A DNA stretch of 25,454 nucleotides from an uncultured Lachnospiraceae bacterium (GTDB lineage: Bacteria; Bacillota; Clostridia; Lachnospirales; Lachnospiraceae). The stretch lies in the NCBI GenBank assembly GCA_910577045.1, contig CAJTLB010000029.1, positions 1 through 25,454 on the forward strand. Reading direction: 5' to 3'. The position numbers and the translations under genes are program-made. Position 1 is the first letter of the stretch. Each line of letters opens with the position of its first letter. A model generated the notes under the pieces. The model was not told the origin of the DNA. It saw only the letters and a program-made list of their open reading frames with translations, and ran no database searches. Positions 1 to 7,607 of the stretch are shown here, piece by piece.

Positions 1-90
1 ATTCGGCAGATTGGTGCTTTGGGAGATTATATTCATTTTGGAATTACAATTTGCGAAAACTCAAGTCTAAGAAATACTTACTTGCAATAA
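1..90 (+). CDS. 3' end of an unidentified ORF (partial)
   Basis: The first 29 codons of the window are open in frame 1 and end at TAA 88-90. The 5' part lies outside the window. The peptide contains the stretch GDYIHFGITICENSS, which I do not recognise as any family. It may be a real gene tail, because a plus-strand hairpin with a T-run follows at 213-250, but 29 codons without a stop could also be chance. No function is proposed. Confidence 0.3.
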   Translation: MRQIGALGDYIHFGITICENSSLRNTYLQ

Positions 91-112
91 TTATAACATT
101 TTGTATAATAAA

Positions 113-141
113 GCTGTAATTTTGCCAATATGGTTTACAGC
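113..141 (+). other. Small inverted repeat downstream of the partial ORF
   Basis: GCTGTAA (113-119) pairs perfectly with TTACAGC (135-141), and the loop can form a second short CCA/TGG pairing. There is no T-run after it, so it is not a canonical terminator. Its role is unknown; it may stabilise the 3' end of an upstream transcript. Confidence 0.3.
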
Positions 142-212
142 CAATTAAAAGATAGTACCTGCGGATTTTATCCAGATAACATACAATATAAATGAAAAAT
201 ATATCCCCTACT

Positions 213-250
213 TACTAAGCCCCATATGCTGGCTTAGTAGCATATTTTTT
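213..250 (+). terminator. Rho-independent terminator with an overlapping alternative hairpin
   Basis: ATATGCT (224-230) pairs with AGCATAT (239-245) and is followed by T5 (246-250), which is intrinsic-terminator geometry on the plus strand. A second, longer stem, TACTAAGCC (213-221) with GGCTTAGTA (231-239), uses the loop of the first and cannot coexist with it. It probably ends a plus-strand transcript entering from the left of the window. No plus-strand gene follows until 892, so a regulatory switch has no obvious target here. Confidence 0.55.
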
Positions 251-278
251 CTGTATAGGACCTTGGCATAAAATAAAT

Positions 279-295
279 AGCCGTTAAAAACGGCT
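279..295 (-). terminator. Probable terminator of the small membrane-protein gene
   Basis: Perfect 7-bp stem AGCCGTT/AACGGCT with a 3-base loop, overlapping the stop codon of the minus-strand gene at 294. On the minus strand it is followed by ATTTATTTTATG, a broken T-rich tract, so it is a moderate terminator candidate. Confidence 0.45.
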
Positions 296-725
296 AAATT
301 CTTTCTTCAAATATATAAAAAATACGATTTTTCTCATCATACATAATAAATAAGGTATCATTATATTTTGTAAGTTCCATCCAAAGGTATTCTGGGCAGA
401 ATACAGGATAATACTCCTTTGGCACCTCTAATTTCTCCAATATTTTCTCTGCAAAATCCGTATTTAGCCCGCCACGGTAAAATCCATCCATATCCATATT
501 GTTACTATTTAACTGAAATATGGTATATCGCTCACCATCGGATCGGAATGATGCTGGTGAATGAATATCATAAATTTCTGTAATATGTTCTGGGAATTTA
601 ATCTTCCAATTTTCTTCATAGATTTCCTGTGTGGTATAAACAAAACTATTATAAATAGAATAAATAAAAAAGCCTATACATGCCACAATTAAACTAGATA
701 ATATTATTTTTTTCACTTTATACAC
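294..725 (-). CDS. Small membrane-anchored protein of unknown function
   Basis: Reads as 143 residues with a basic N-terminus (KVKK), one hydrophobic segment at about residues 7-27, and an acidic, aromatic-rich domain that should lie outside the membrane (contains PEHITEIYDIHSP and FCPEYLWMEL). I do not recognise the family. The first codon of the longest frame is GTG at 723-725. A second GTG three codons in (714-716) has better spacing from the upstream GGTGGG, so the protein may start there at 140 residues. Base composition is AT-rich like the adjacent restriction-modification genes, which suggests it belongs to the same acquired segment. It is transcribed alone, divergently from the endonuclease gene, with a short hairpin at its 3' end. 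Confidence 0.6.
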   Translation of the reverse strand: MYKVKKIILSSLIVACIGFFIYSIYNSFVYTTQEIYEENWKIKFPEHITEIYDIHSPASFRSDGERYTIFQLNSNNMDMDGFYRGGLNTDFAEKILEKLEVPKEYYPVFCPEYLWMELTKYNDTLFIMYDEKNRIFYIFEERI

Positions 726-891
726 CCACCTTTTTATATTTTAACACTATATTTTATTAAAATCAATTATGACTTATATTACTTTACTAAATTTTTAAAC
801 TTTTTACTATAAATATCAAAATAAAAACAATGGAAAAGCTATACACTTTATGATAAAATAATATAAGGTATTTTATTACGGAGACAGAAAA

Positions 892-1503
892 ATGGATAAA
901 AACGAATATCTATCAGCAATAATCCTTAAATATAGAGAAAAACTTCAAGAAAAAATTAAAACTAGAGAAATAGAAATGCAAAAAGATAATACGGATCATT
1001 ATATGATATATCATGCTCTTGGATTTACAAGCAAAGAAGGATATCAAATTGATTATCAACAAAACGTAGGGAGATTTTTATATAAATATGCAGGATCTAT
1101 GTTAGAAGAATTAGCTATTAAATGTTTTTCATTGGCATATCCAAATTCAAAACAAAAAGTTATTTTAACAAATTCTATAGATAATAGCCCTAAAACTATA
1201 GAAATAGATTGCCTTGCAAATAATAAAGCATATGAAATTAAATGGAAAGATGCAACTACCGATGGAGATCATATAAATAAAGAACTTAAACGCCTAAAAA
1301 TTATTAAAGAGGCTGGATATATGCCCGTTAGAATTATGTTTTTTATGCCAAACAGGCTCCAAGCTATTTCTATACAAACTAGGATAAAAATTGCTTATGA
1401 AAAAATGGGTGGAGAATATTATGCTGGAAATGCTGCTTGGGAATATATAAAAAAAGAAACTGGAATTAACCTAAAAGATTTATTTGAAAATTTTAAGGAG
1501 TGA
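892..1503 (+). CDS. ApaLI-like type II restriction endonuclease
   Basis: 203 residues. It should cut DNA at a short palindrome that its partner methylase protects. The resemblance is to the ApaLI family (prototype cuts GTGCAC), judged by remembered motifs and not by a search. The likely PD-(D/E)xK centre is D106 in EIDCLANN followed by E115-I-K117 in YEIKWKDATTDGDH; the DATTDGDH run after the catalytic lysine is the family-like signature. An N-terminal helical part includes GRFLYKYAGSMLEELA (residues about 60-75). GGAG sits 9 bases before the ATG. The gene abuts the methyltransferase: its stop lies between that gene's ribosome site and start codon. Codon use is strongly AT-rich, unlike the downstream core genes, suggesting transfer. 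The exact recognition site cannot be read from sequence. Confidence 0.7.
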   Translation: MDKNEYLSAIILKYREKLQEKIKTREIEMQKDNTDHYMIYHALGFTSKEGYQIDYQQNVGRFLYKYAGSMLEELAIKCFSLAYPNSKQKVILTNSIDNSPKTIEIDCLANNKAYEIKWKDATTDGDHINKELKRLKIIKEAGYMPVRIMFFMPNRLQAISIQTRIKIAYEKMGGEYYAGNAAWEYIKKETGINLKDLFENFKE

Positions 1504-1508
1504 TTAAC

Positions 1509-2723
1509 ATGCAAGAAAATTGCATTATACAGGGTGATTCATTAAAAATTTTAAAAGAAATAACTGAAAAAAGTGTAGATTTAGTATACCTTGATCCCCC
1601 TTTTTTTACTCAAGAAGAACAATCTTTGTCTTCCAAGGCTAATGTAATATATTCATTTAATGATAAATGGAATAATATGGATACTTATTTAAACTTTATT
1701 CAAGAAAGACTTTTAGAATGTAAAAGAATATTAAAAGATTCTGGAAGTATTTTTCTTCATTGTGATAGAAATGCCTCCCATTATTTAAAAATCCTAATGG
1801 ATAAGTTATTTGGTATAACTAACTTTCAAAGCGAAATTATTTGGAGTTATAAACGATGGTCAAACTCTAAAAAGGGTCTGTTAAATGCCCATCAAATTAT
1901 TTTATTTTATAGCAAAACAAAAGACTTTAAGTTTAATAAAATATATACTAATTACTCAGAAACAACAAATATTGATCAAATATTGCAAGCACGTGTCCGT
2001 AATAAAAATGGAAAGTCTGTATACAAAATAGATAACAATGGAGAAATTGTAATTGGGCAAAGTAAAAAAGGTGTACCATTATCTGATGTATGGGAAATCC
2101 CTTTTTTAAACCCCAAAGCTAAAGAAAGAACAGGCTATCCAACCCAAAAGCCAATTATATTATTAGAACAAATCCTAAAATTAGTAACTGATGAAAATGA
2201 TTTGGTGGTTGATCCCTTTGTAGGTTCTGGTACTACAGTAGTAGCTGCCAAAATACTAAACCGAAAATACATTGGTATTGACAAATCACAAGAAGCCATA
2301 ACTTTAACCAAAGATAGATTAAACTCATTAATAAAAACAGAATCCTATTTATTAAAAAAAGGAAGAGCCGCATATCAAAACTTACCAGAAAAACATATGG
2401 ATATTCTTCGTCACCTAAATATAACCCCTGTCCAAAGAAATAGTGGAATTGATGGATTTCTCAAAGAGTATATATATAATAAGCCCGTTTCTCTTAAAAT
2501 CCAAAGAGAAGACGAAACATTAGAAGAAGCTGCTAATAAATTACTAAAAGCAAGTAAAATAAAACAATGCAGTTTTATGATCTTAATTAGGACACATATT
2601 GATTATTTAGATATATTTGACTTTAATACTATTCCTGATAACATGCGTATTATTGATAGTTATGAAGTTCAAATAGATACCTTAACAGATGAATTTAAAA
2701 AATATGCCTGTGAATCTTATTAA
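1509..2723 (+). CDS. Beta-class DNA amino-methyltransferase (N6-adenine or N4-cytosine) of the R-M unit
   Basis: Transfers methyl from SAM to an exocyclic amino group and should protect the host from the neighbouring endonuclease. Motif order is that of the beta class: catalytic DPPF first (residues 29-32 in LVYLDPPF), then the SAM-binding motif I DPFVGSGTT (about 235-243). The ATG at 1509 is preferred (404 residues) because AAGGAG at 1495-1500 lies 8 bases upstream; a GTG at 1500 would sit inside that site. Residues about 285-404 form an extra C-terminal domain with ITPVQRNSGIDGF followed by PVSLKIQR, which resembles the core of a PD-(D/E)xK-type fold with the acidic residue of the ExK pair replaced by Ser. 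It could act in target recognition. The gene is translationally coupled to the endonuclease gene and shares its AT-richness. The methylated base cannot be told from DPPF alone. Confidence 0.85.
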   Translation: MQENCIIQGDSLKILKEITEKSVDLVYLDPPFFTQEEQSLSSKANVIYSFNDKWNNMDTYLNFIQERLLECKRILKDSGSIFLHCDRNASHYLKILMDKLFGITNFQSEIIWSYKRWSNSKKGLLNAHQIILFYSKTKDFKFNKIYTNYSETTNIDQILQARVRNKNGKSVYKIDNNGEIVIGQSKKGVPLSDVWEIPFLNPKAKERTGYPTQKPIILLEQILKLVTDENDLVVDPFVGSGTTVVAAKILNRKYIGIDKSQEAITLTKDRLNSLIKTESYLLKKGRAAYQNLPEKHMDILRHLNITPVQRNSGIDGFLKEYIYNKPVSLKIQREDETLEEAANKLLKASKIKQCSFMILIRTHIDYLDIFDFNTIPDNMRIIDSYEVQIDTLTDEFKKYACESY

Positions 2724-2748
2724 TTTATTTTTAACAAAATGAACCACT

Positions 2749-2802
2749 AAAAACATCATGCCAGTGGCAGGTGAAAAGAAATTGCTATCCCCCACTGACA
2801 TG
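2749..2802 (-). terminator. Intrinsic terminator after the amt-PII gene
   Basis: On the minus strand CATGTCAGTGG pairs over 11 bp (one U-G wobble) with CCACTGGCATG, closing a 24-base loop. TTTTT (2749-2753) follows after two bases. It lies about 45 bases past the amt stop codon. On the plus strand the wobble becomes a mismatch and no T-run follows, so it acts for the minus strand only. Confidence 0.65.
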
Positions 2803-2847
2803 AAATCATGGCACATATCTATAAAAATACCACCATACTCTATAAAA

Positions 2848-4551
2848 TTACTCCCAATCTTGTAAAGCTTCTACCCCAGTTTCTCCAGTCCGCACTTTTA
2901 TTACGTCTTCTACATGATAAATAAATATCTTCCCATCTCCTATATGTCCTGTATAAAGTGCTTTTTTTGCTGTTTCTATTACTTTTTCTACTGGAACTTT
3001 TGCAACTACTACTTCTACCTGTATCTTTGGAAGAAGCTGCATTTCTACTGGAATCCCACGGTAATATTCTGTTGCCCCTTTCTGCATGCCACAGCCTAAT
3101 ACCTGGGTTACTGTCATGCCCGTTACGCCTATTTCATTCATTGCAAGCTTCAATTCTTCAAATTTCGCCTGCTTTGTCAATATCTCTATCTTAGTAAGTT
3201 TTATATCAGATGCAGCCTGAGCTGCGCTGCTTTTAACCTGTACAGGTATCGCCTCTTCTACAGGCACAACTGTTGTTTTATTATTTGCTGTATCTACATA
3301 ATCTGCCATATTAGGGCTGGCAGGAAGAAAATCTGCATAAGCACTTGTTAAGCCATGTTCTGTCGCATCTAACCCTAGGATCTCTTCTTTTTCACTAACA
3401 CGGAGCCCTATTGTTTTATCCAAAACAACAAAAATAATTGTCATAGTAATGGCTACCCACGCCAAAACGCTTATTACGCCAAGACATTGAACCCCAAGCA
3501 TATGGAACCCTCCGCCATAGAACAATCCACCATCTAAAGCAAAGATCCCTGTCATTAATGTCCCCAGTAACCCACAAGCGCCATGTACGCCAACTGCACC
3601 AACTGGATCATCAATTTTTAATCCTTTATCCACAAACTCAATTACCAATACAACTGCAATTCCTGCCACAATACCAATAACAGCGGCACCAACTGGGCTT
3701 ACCACATCACAGCCTGCTGTAATTGCAACAAGCCCTGCCAATGATCCATTTAATGTCATAGATACATCTGGTTTTTTATAACGAATCCATGTAAAAAGCA
3801 TAGTTGCACAAGTTGCACATGCTGTTGCTAAATTCGTAGTAACAAATACACTCCCTGCCGTTACTATCGCATCCCCTTCCATAGATACAGTAGAACAGCC
3901 ATTAAATCCAAACCAACAGAACCAAAGGATAAACACGCCTAATGCGCCTAATGTTAAACTATGGCCTGGAATAGCCCTTGGTTTTCCTTCCTTTGTATAT
4001 TTCCCAATACGGGGCCCTAATATTTTAGCGCCAATTAAAGCTGCACAGCCGCCTACCATATGTACCGCCGTAGAACCAGCAAAATCATGGAACCCTGCCT
4101 GTGCTAACCAGCCGCCTCCCCAAATCCAATGCCCAGATATAGGATATACAAATAAAGAAATCATTAGGCTATATAAACAATAAGAAATAAATTTTGTCCT
4201 TTCTGCCATAGCACCTGACACAATCGTAGCAGATGTTGCACAAAATACTGTCTGGAAAATTAGAAATGCATAAAATGGTACGCCTGATGGCGTAATAGCG
4301 GAATAATCTGCTTTAGTAAAGAAATCAATTGCCCCAAAAAAGCCGTTTCCACTTCCAAACATAATCCCAAACCCTACTAGCCAGAAAATCGGGGTGCCAA
4401 TACAGAAATCCATTAAATTCTTCATAATAATATTTCCTGCATTTTTCGCCCTAGTAAATCCTGTTTCCACCATAGCAAACCCTGCCTGCATAAAAAATAC
4501 AAGTGCGGCGCCTATTAGTACCCAAATCGTGTTTACTGCTGAATAATCCAT
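2848..4551 (-). CDS. amt: Ammonium transporter fused to a C-terminal PII signalling domain
   Basis: 567 residues: an Amt/MEP channel (about 1-400), a linker of about 50 residues, and a complete PII (GlnB/GlnK) domain from about 451 to the end. The channel shows the twin pore histidines (H164 in AVHMVGG, H323 in GVHGACG) and the conserved Asp (D156 in HDFAG). The PII part has a T-loop with QKGATEYYRG (Y497 matches the uridylylated Tyr51 of GlnB), the B-loop TGHIGDGKIF and the C-loop RTGE. Normally GlnK is a separate protein that plugs AmtB when nitrogen is plentiful; here plug and channel are one chain, so gating is presumably intramolecular, sensing ATP/ADP and 2-oxoglutarate. The ribosome site GAGGAGGGAGG precedes the ATG. 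No separate glnK is adjacent. The leader carries a terminator hairpin (4632-4672) implying attenuation. Confidence 0.93.
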   Translation of the reverse strand: MDYSAVNTIWVLIGAALVFFMQAGFAMVETGFTRAKNAGNIIMKNLMDFCIGTPIFWLVGFGIMFGSGNGFFGAIDFFTKADYSAITPSGVPFYAFLIFQTVFCATSATIVSGAMAERTKFISYCLYSLMISLFVYPISGHWIWGGGWLAQAGFHDFAGSTAVHMVGGCAALIGAKILGPRIGKYTKEGKPRAIPGHSLTLGALGVFILWFCWFGFNGCSTVSMEGDAIVTAGSVFVTTNLATACATCATMLFTWIRYKKPDVSMTLNGSLAGLVAITAGCDVVSPVGAAVIGIVAGIAVVLVIEFVDKGLKIDDPVGAVGVHGACGLLGTLMTGIFALDGGLFYGGGFHMLGVQCLGVISVLAWVAITMTIIFVVLDKTIGLRVSEKEEILGLDATEHGLTSAYADFLPASPNMADYVDTANNKTTVVPVEEAIPVQVKSSAAQAASDIKLTKIEILTKQAKFEELKLAMNEIGVTGMTVTQVLGCGMQKGATEYYRGIPVEMQLLPKIQVEVVVAKVPVEKVIETAKKALYTGHIGDGKIFIYHVEDVIKVRTGETGVEALQDWE

Positions 4552-4631
4552 AACAATTCCTCCCTCCTCTTATAGCATAAAAAGACTTATATGCCACTAA
4601 GGCAGCATATCTCCTTTAGCAGGCTACGCAC

Positions 4632-4680
4632 AAAAAAAGCGTGTAACTGTTTGTTCCCAAACAACTACACGCCTTCGTGC
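4632..4680 (-). promoter_or_regulatory. Attenuator-like terminator in the 5' leader of amt
   Basis: On the minus strand GCGTGTAGTTGTTTG and CAAACAGTTACACGC form a fully paired 15-bp stem (two tandem G-U wobbles) closed by a GGAA loop (GNRA type). T7 (complement of 4632-4638) follows directly. It lies about 80 bases before the amt start codon. No minus-strand gene lies upstream, because the AraC gene reads away on the plus strand, so the terminator can only act on the amt leader. Just 5' of it GCACG can pair with CGTGT of the terminator's own 5' arm (loop AAGG), a possible competing antiterminator. The control signal is unknown; nitrogen status is the natural guess. Confidence 0.7.
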
Positions 4681-4729
4681 CATCTCTCTATTGCTGAGTG
4701 ACATTCTATCTTAAATTCAGGAAAAAAGA

Positions 4730-4758
4730 TTGAAAAAAACAGACATATTCTGTATACT
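4730..4758 (+). promoter_or_regulatory. Sigma-A promoter of the AraC-type regulator gene
   Basis: TTGAAA (4730-4735) and TATACT (4753-4758) are separated by 17 bases, close to consensus. The expected start is near 4765, giving a short leader with the ribosome site GGAAGGGAG (4777-4785) before the ATG at 4792. Confidence 0.75.
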
Positions 4759-4791
4759 GAAAAGAAAGTAGAAAAAGGAAGGGAGAAAAAT

Positions 4792-5541
4792 ATGGATACT
4801 AATATGATTATATCAATCCCCACACATGGAAGCTCCCAGCCCCTTTTATCGCTTTATACTATAAAGTACCAGGAAACTATAACGGATCAGCCATGCCGGC
4901 TGCTTTTTTATGAATTTTATGGGACAGAAGAAAGTATTACTTATATTCCAAATGGATGCATTGATTTTCTTATCCAAGAACAAAAAAGCCAAGGAATATT
5001 TTTACAGCCATTTTTATCCTATGAAACTATAAATTGTCTGCCAGGAAGCCGCTATTTTGGTATCCGCTTCCCTACAGGCATGCTTCCAAGCCGTCATTTC
5101 CAAACAGAATACTTTACGGATGGCATCCTCCGGCTTGCTACTTTCGAAGAACGGATAACATGGTTTTCACAAGCTTTCCAGCCAAAGCAACAAACCATGG
5201 CAGTTAGTGATCCAGTCCATTATATATTAGAGCAAATCTGTTTATCTAATGGCACTATTTCTATCCATAAACTTTCTGAAACACTCAATTATTCCGAACG
5301 CCATATCCATCGGCTTTTTTTAGGGCATATGGGATTTAGCCCCAAACACTATAGCCGGATTATCCGGTTCCAGTCGGCTCTTTTTGAGATGCTTAACGCC
5401 CCTGAAAAAAATAACTCTGATTTTATTAAATGCCTAGGATACTCTGATCAGGCGCATTTCCAGCGCGAATTTAAGGAATTTACTGGCCTTACCCCAAGGC
5501 AATTTATTAATTTATACCTTATTTCCACACTACGGGTTTAA
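4792..5541 (+). CDS. AraC-family transcriptional regulator with DUF6597-like sensor domain
   Basis: 249 residues. The N-terminal part (about 20-115) carries YIPNGCIDFLIQ and GSRYFGIRFPTG, typical of the DUF6597-type domain of AraC regulators. The C-terminal half is an AraC DNA-binding domain with two helix-turn-helix units: SERHIHRLFLGHMGFSPKHYSRIIRF and, after a linker, CLGYSDQAHFQREFKEFTG followed by TPRQF. It binds DNA as a regulator; ligand and targets are unknown. It is divergent from amt with about 240 bases between them, so amt or its own gene are possible targets, but nothing in the sequence proves this. It ends 4 bases from the converging cardiolipin synthase stop. Confidence 0.88.
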   Translation: MDTNMIISIPTHGSSQPLLSLYTIKYQETITDQPCRLLFYEFYGTEESITYIPNGCIDFLIQEQKSQGIFLQPFLSYETINCLPGSRYFGIRFPTGMLPSRHFQTEYFTDGILRLATFEERITWFSQAFQPKQQTMAVSDPVHYILEQICLSNGTISIHKLSETLNYSERHIHRLFLGHMGFSPKHYSRIIRFQSALFEMLNAPEKNNSDFIKCLGYSDQAHFQREFKEFTGLTPRQFINLYLISTLRV

Positions 5542-5545
5542 TCCT

Positions 5546-7030
5546 TTACAACAATGGAGATAACAACCTAGACACTTGTTCCTTTAAACGGATATACAAA
5601 CTCCTCTGGCTATAATCATATGGCGTAATTTCTGTTGACTTTCCTAAATCTTTTAAGAAAATATCTTCTAACTGCCTTGTAAGCCCTGAACTATATAATA
5701 CCGCATTTACCTCGAAATTTAAATAAAAACTCCTCATATCCATATTTGCTGTCCCATAGCTTGCTGCAAGCCCATCTACCATTAAGCCCTTTGCATGGAG
5801 AAACCCATTGTCATACGTATAGCATTTTACCCCTGCTTCTAAAAGTTCCCCTACAAAAGAATAGGTTGCCCAATATACAAATGGATGGTCTGGCTTACAA
5901 GGTATCATTAACCTAACATCTACACCAGACATTGCCGCTATCCGCAATGCTGTCATAACAGATTCATCAGGAATAAAATATGGCGTTTGGATATAAATAT
6001 TATTCTTTGCCTTGCTAATTAAACGAAGATAATTATCCCTTATTTCCTGCGAACGGGAGTCTGGGCCGCTAGAAATAATTTGTACGCCTGTAGATCCTTT
6101 TCCTTTTATTTCTGGAAAATACCCTTCCTGTGAAAACAAATCATCCTTTGCTGCATAATTCCAATCTAAAATAAAACGGATTTGAAGCTGTGAAACGGCA
6201 GAACCTTCTATTTTTAAATGAGTGTCCCTCCAATAGCCAAATTTCTTATCTAGCCCAATATACTCTTTTCCAATATTAAATCCCCCTACAAATGCCGTTT
6301 TTCCATCAATTACTACGATTTTCCTATGGTTCCGATAATTAATACGCAGATGGAGCCGTTTTAATAAGGCAGGAAAAAAAATCGCTGTATGGATCCCTTG
6401 TTTTTCTAATTGTTTCCAATAGGAAGATTTTACACTCCTGCCTCCCATACCATCGCATAATACCCTAACTTCTACCCCTTCCTCTACCTTTTTTAACAAA
6501 TGCTTTACAATACGTTCAAATAGAATATCTTTTTTTATAATATAATATTGAATATGGATAAATTTCTCTGCTTGGTCAATTGCTTCAATTAACGCATCAA
6601 ATTTTTCATTCCCATCTGTATAGACGGTTACTTCATTATCTTCCGAATATGCTGCCTGTAATGCTTCCAAGTTATATAATACCAGATCATGGTAACTTTC
6701 TAGCAGCTTGTCCGACAAACTAAATTCATTTCGGAAAATCACTTCTTCCTGTTTTTGTATCTGTGAATTTAAGCTATCCTCCATTTCTTTCATACGGAAC
6801 ATTTTCCGCTTGTGCATATTTTGGCCTAACAAAAGATAAAGCACAAACCCGGCAATTGGGATAAAATACAAAACCAACAGCCACGTCCAAACTGTTTTAG
6901 GATCTCTTCTTTGAAAAAATACAATCGCAATAGCAAGCAGGGCATTTAAAATAAGTAGATTATTCATAACCCATTCTGCTACTACTGTTATATAGTGCCA
7001 TATAATCTGTACTCCTGTTAAATCAGGCAT
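5546..7030 (-). CDS. cls: Cardiolipin synthase (phospholipase D family)
   Basis: Membrane enzyme that joins two phosphatidylglycerols into cardiolipin plus glycerol. Two N-terminal transmembrane helices (about residues 15-70) precede two PLD catalytic units: HRKIVVID (H235, K237, D242) and HAKGLMVD (H412, K414, D419), each with the HxKx4D signature. I place the start at the ATG of MPDLTG (7028-7030), giving 494 residues, the usual length for this family. The frame is open up to 7171, but that would overlap the divergent gene, and the upstream ATG at 7087 has no ribosome site. A TATAAT on the minus strand at 7074-7079 lies upstream of the chosen start, and AAAGGA precedes it by about 11 bases. 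It converges with the AraC gene. Confidence 0.9.
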   Translation of the reverse strand: MPDLTGVQIIWHYITVVAEWVMNNLLILNALLAIAIVFFQRRDPKTVWTWLLVLYFIPIAGFVLYLLLGQNMHKRKMFRMKEMEDSLNSQIQKQEEVIFRNEFSLSDKLLESYHDLVLYNLEALQAAYSEDNEVTVYTDGNEKFDALIEAIDQAEKFIHIQYYIIKKDILFERIVKHLLKKVEEGVEVRVLCDGMGGRSVKSSYWKQLEKQGIHTAIFFPALLKRLHLRINYRNHRKIVVIDGKTAFVGGFNIGKEYIGLDKKFGYWRDTHLKIEGSAVSQLQIRFILDWNYAAKDDLFSQEGYFPEIKGKGSTGVQIISSGPDSRSQEIRDNYLRLISKAKNNIYIQTPYFIPDESVMTALRIAAMSGVDVRLMIPCKPDHPFVYWATYSFVGELLEAGVKCYTYDNGFLHAKGLMVDGLAASYGTANMDMRSFYLNFEVNAVLYSSGLTRQLEDIFLKDLGKSTEITPYDYSQRSLYIRLKEQVSRLLSPLL

Positions 7031-7080
7031 ATTTATCACTGTCCTTTTATCGTTTATCTCTTGAAATAATAAGATTATAC

Positions 7081-7109
7081 TTTTCATTTTACCAAAATAA
7101 TGATACAAT
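7081..7109 (+). promoter_or_regulatory. Candidate promoter of the small basic membrane-protein gene
   Basis: TTTTCA (7081-7086) and TACAAT (7104-7109) with a 17-base spacer. The -35 box is weak. Position and spacing fit a start near 7116 and the ribosome site AGGAGG just before the ATG at 7161. Confidence 0.4.
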
Positions 7110-7160
7110 ATAACATATCCCGCATGGATAATTGATATTATTATACCCAGGAGGTACCAA

Positions 7161-7607
7161 ATGAAAACCATACTAACTGTAGTTCTGGTAATTCTGGTTA
7201 TCCTTGTTGTGCTTCTAGGAATTCTTGCCTACTTTGGCAGGAAAGCACAGAAGAAACAGGCTGAGCAGAAAGCTACTATGGATGCCATGGCACAGACCAT
7301 GTCCCTGTACATTATTGATAAGAAACGTATGAAACTCACTGAAGCAAACCTTCCAAAAATTGTCCTAGACTCCACCCCAAAATATATGCGGTGGATGAAA
7401 ATGCCTATGGTAAAAGCGAAAGCTGGCCCTAGAGTAATGACTTTAATTTGTGATGAACCTGTATTTGCCCAGATTCTTCCAAAACAGGAGGTAAAGGCAA
7501 CCATAAGCGGCATCTACATAACAAGTGCTAAACGGATCCGTGGGCCCTTACCTGAACCTAAAAATAAGAAAAAAGGGTTTTTTTCCCGTTTCAAGAAAAA
7601 AGGCTGA
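7161..7607 (+). CDS. Small single-pass membrane protein with basic tail, unknown function
   Basis: 148 residues. One N-terminal transmembrane segment rich in Val, Leu and Ile (about 4-26) is followed by a Lys/Gln/Ala helix (FGRKAQKKQAEQKATMDAM), a central folded part containing IIDKKRMKLTEANLP and ICDEPVFAQILPKQEVKA, and a very basic C-terminus (KNKKKGFFSRFKKKG) that could touch acidic lipid or nucleic acid. I do not recognise a named family; it looks like one of the conserved small proteins of Lachnospiraceae, by general impression only. AGGAGG precedes the ATG. It is divergent from cls, so a membrane-lipid link is possible but unproven. Its last 17 bases overlap the 3' end of the converging DUF1934 gene, and its stop lies within a terminator hairpin. 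Confidence 0.75.
   Translation: MKTILTVVLVILVILVVLLGILAYFGRKAQKKQAEQKATMDAMAQTMSLYIIDKKRMKLTEANLPKIVLDSTPKYMRWMKMPMVKAKAGPRVMTLICDEPVFAQILPKQEVKATISGIYITSAKRIRGPLPEPKNKKKGFFSRFKKKG

Noticed and set aside
4632..4720. ANTAR-protein RNA target in the amt leader
   Set aside because: No pair of hexaloop hairpins with A at loop position 1 and G at position 4 could be drawn; only a 7-base AGCAATA loop and a 4-base AAGG loop fit.
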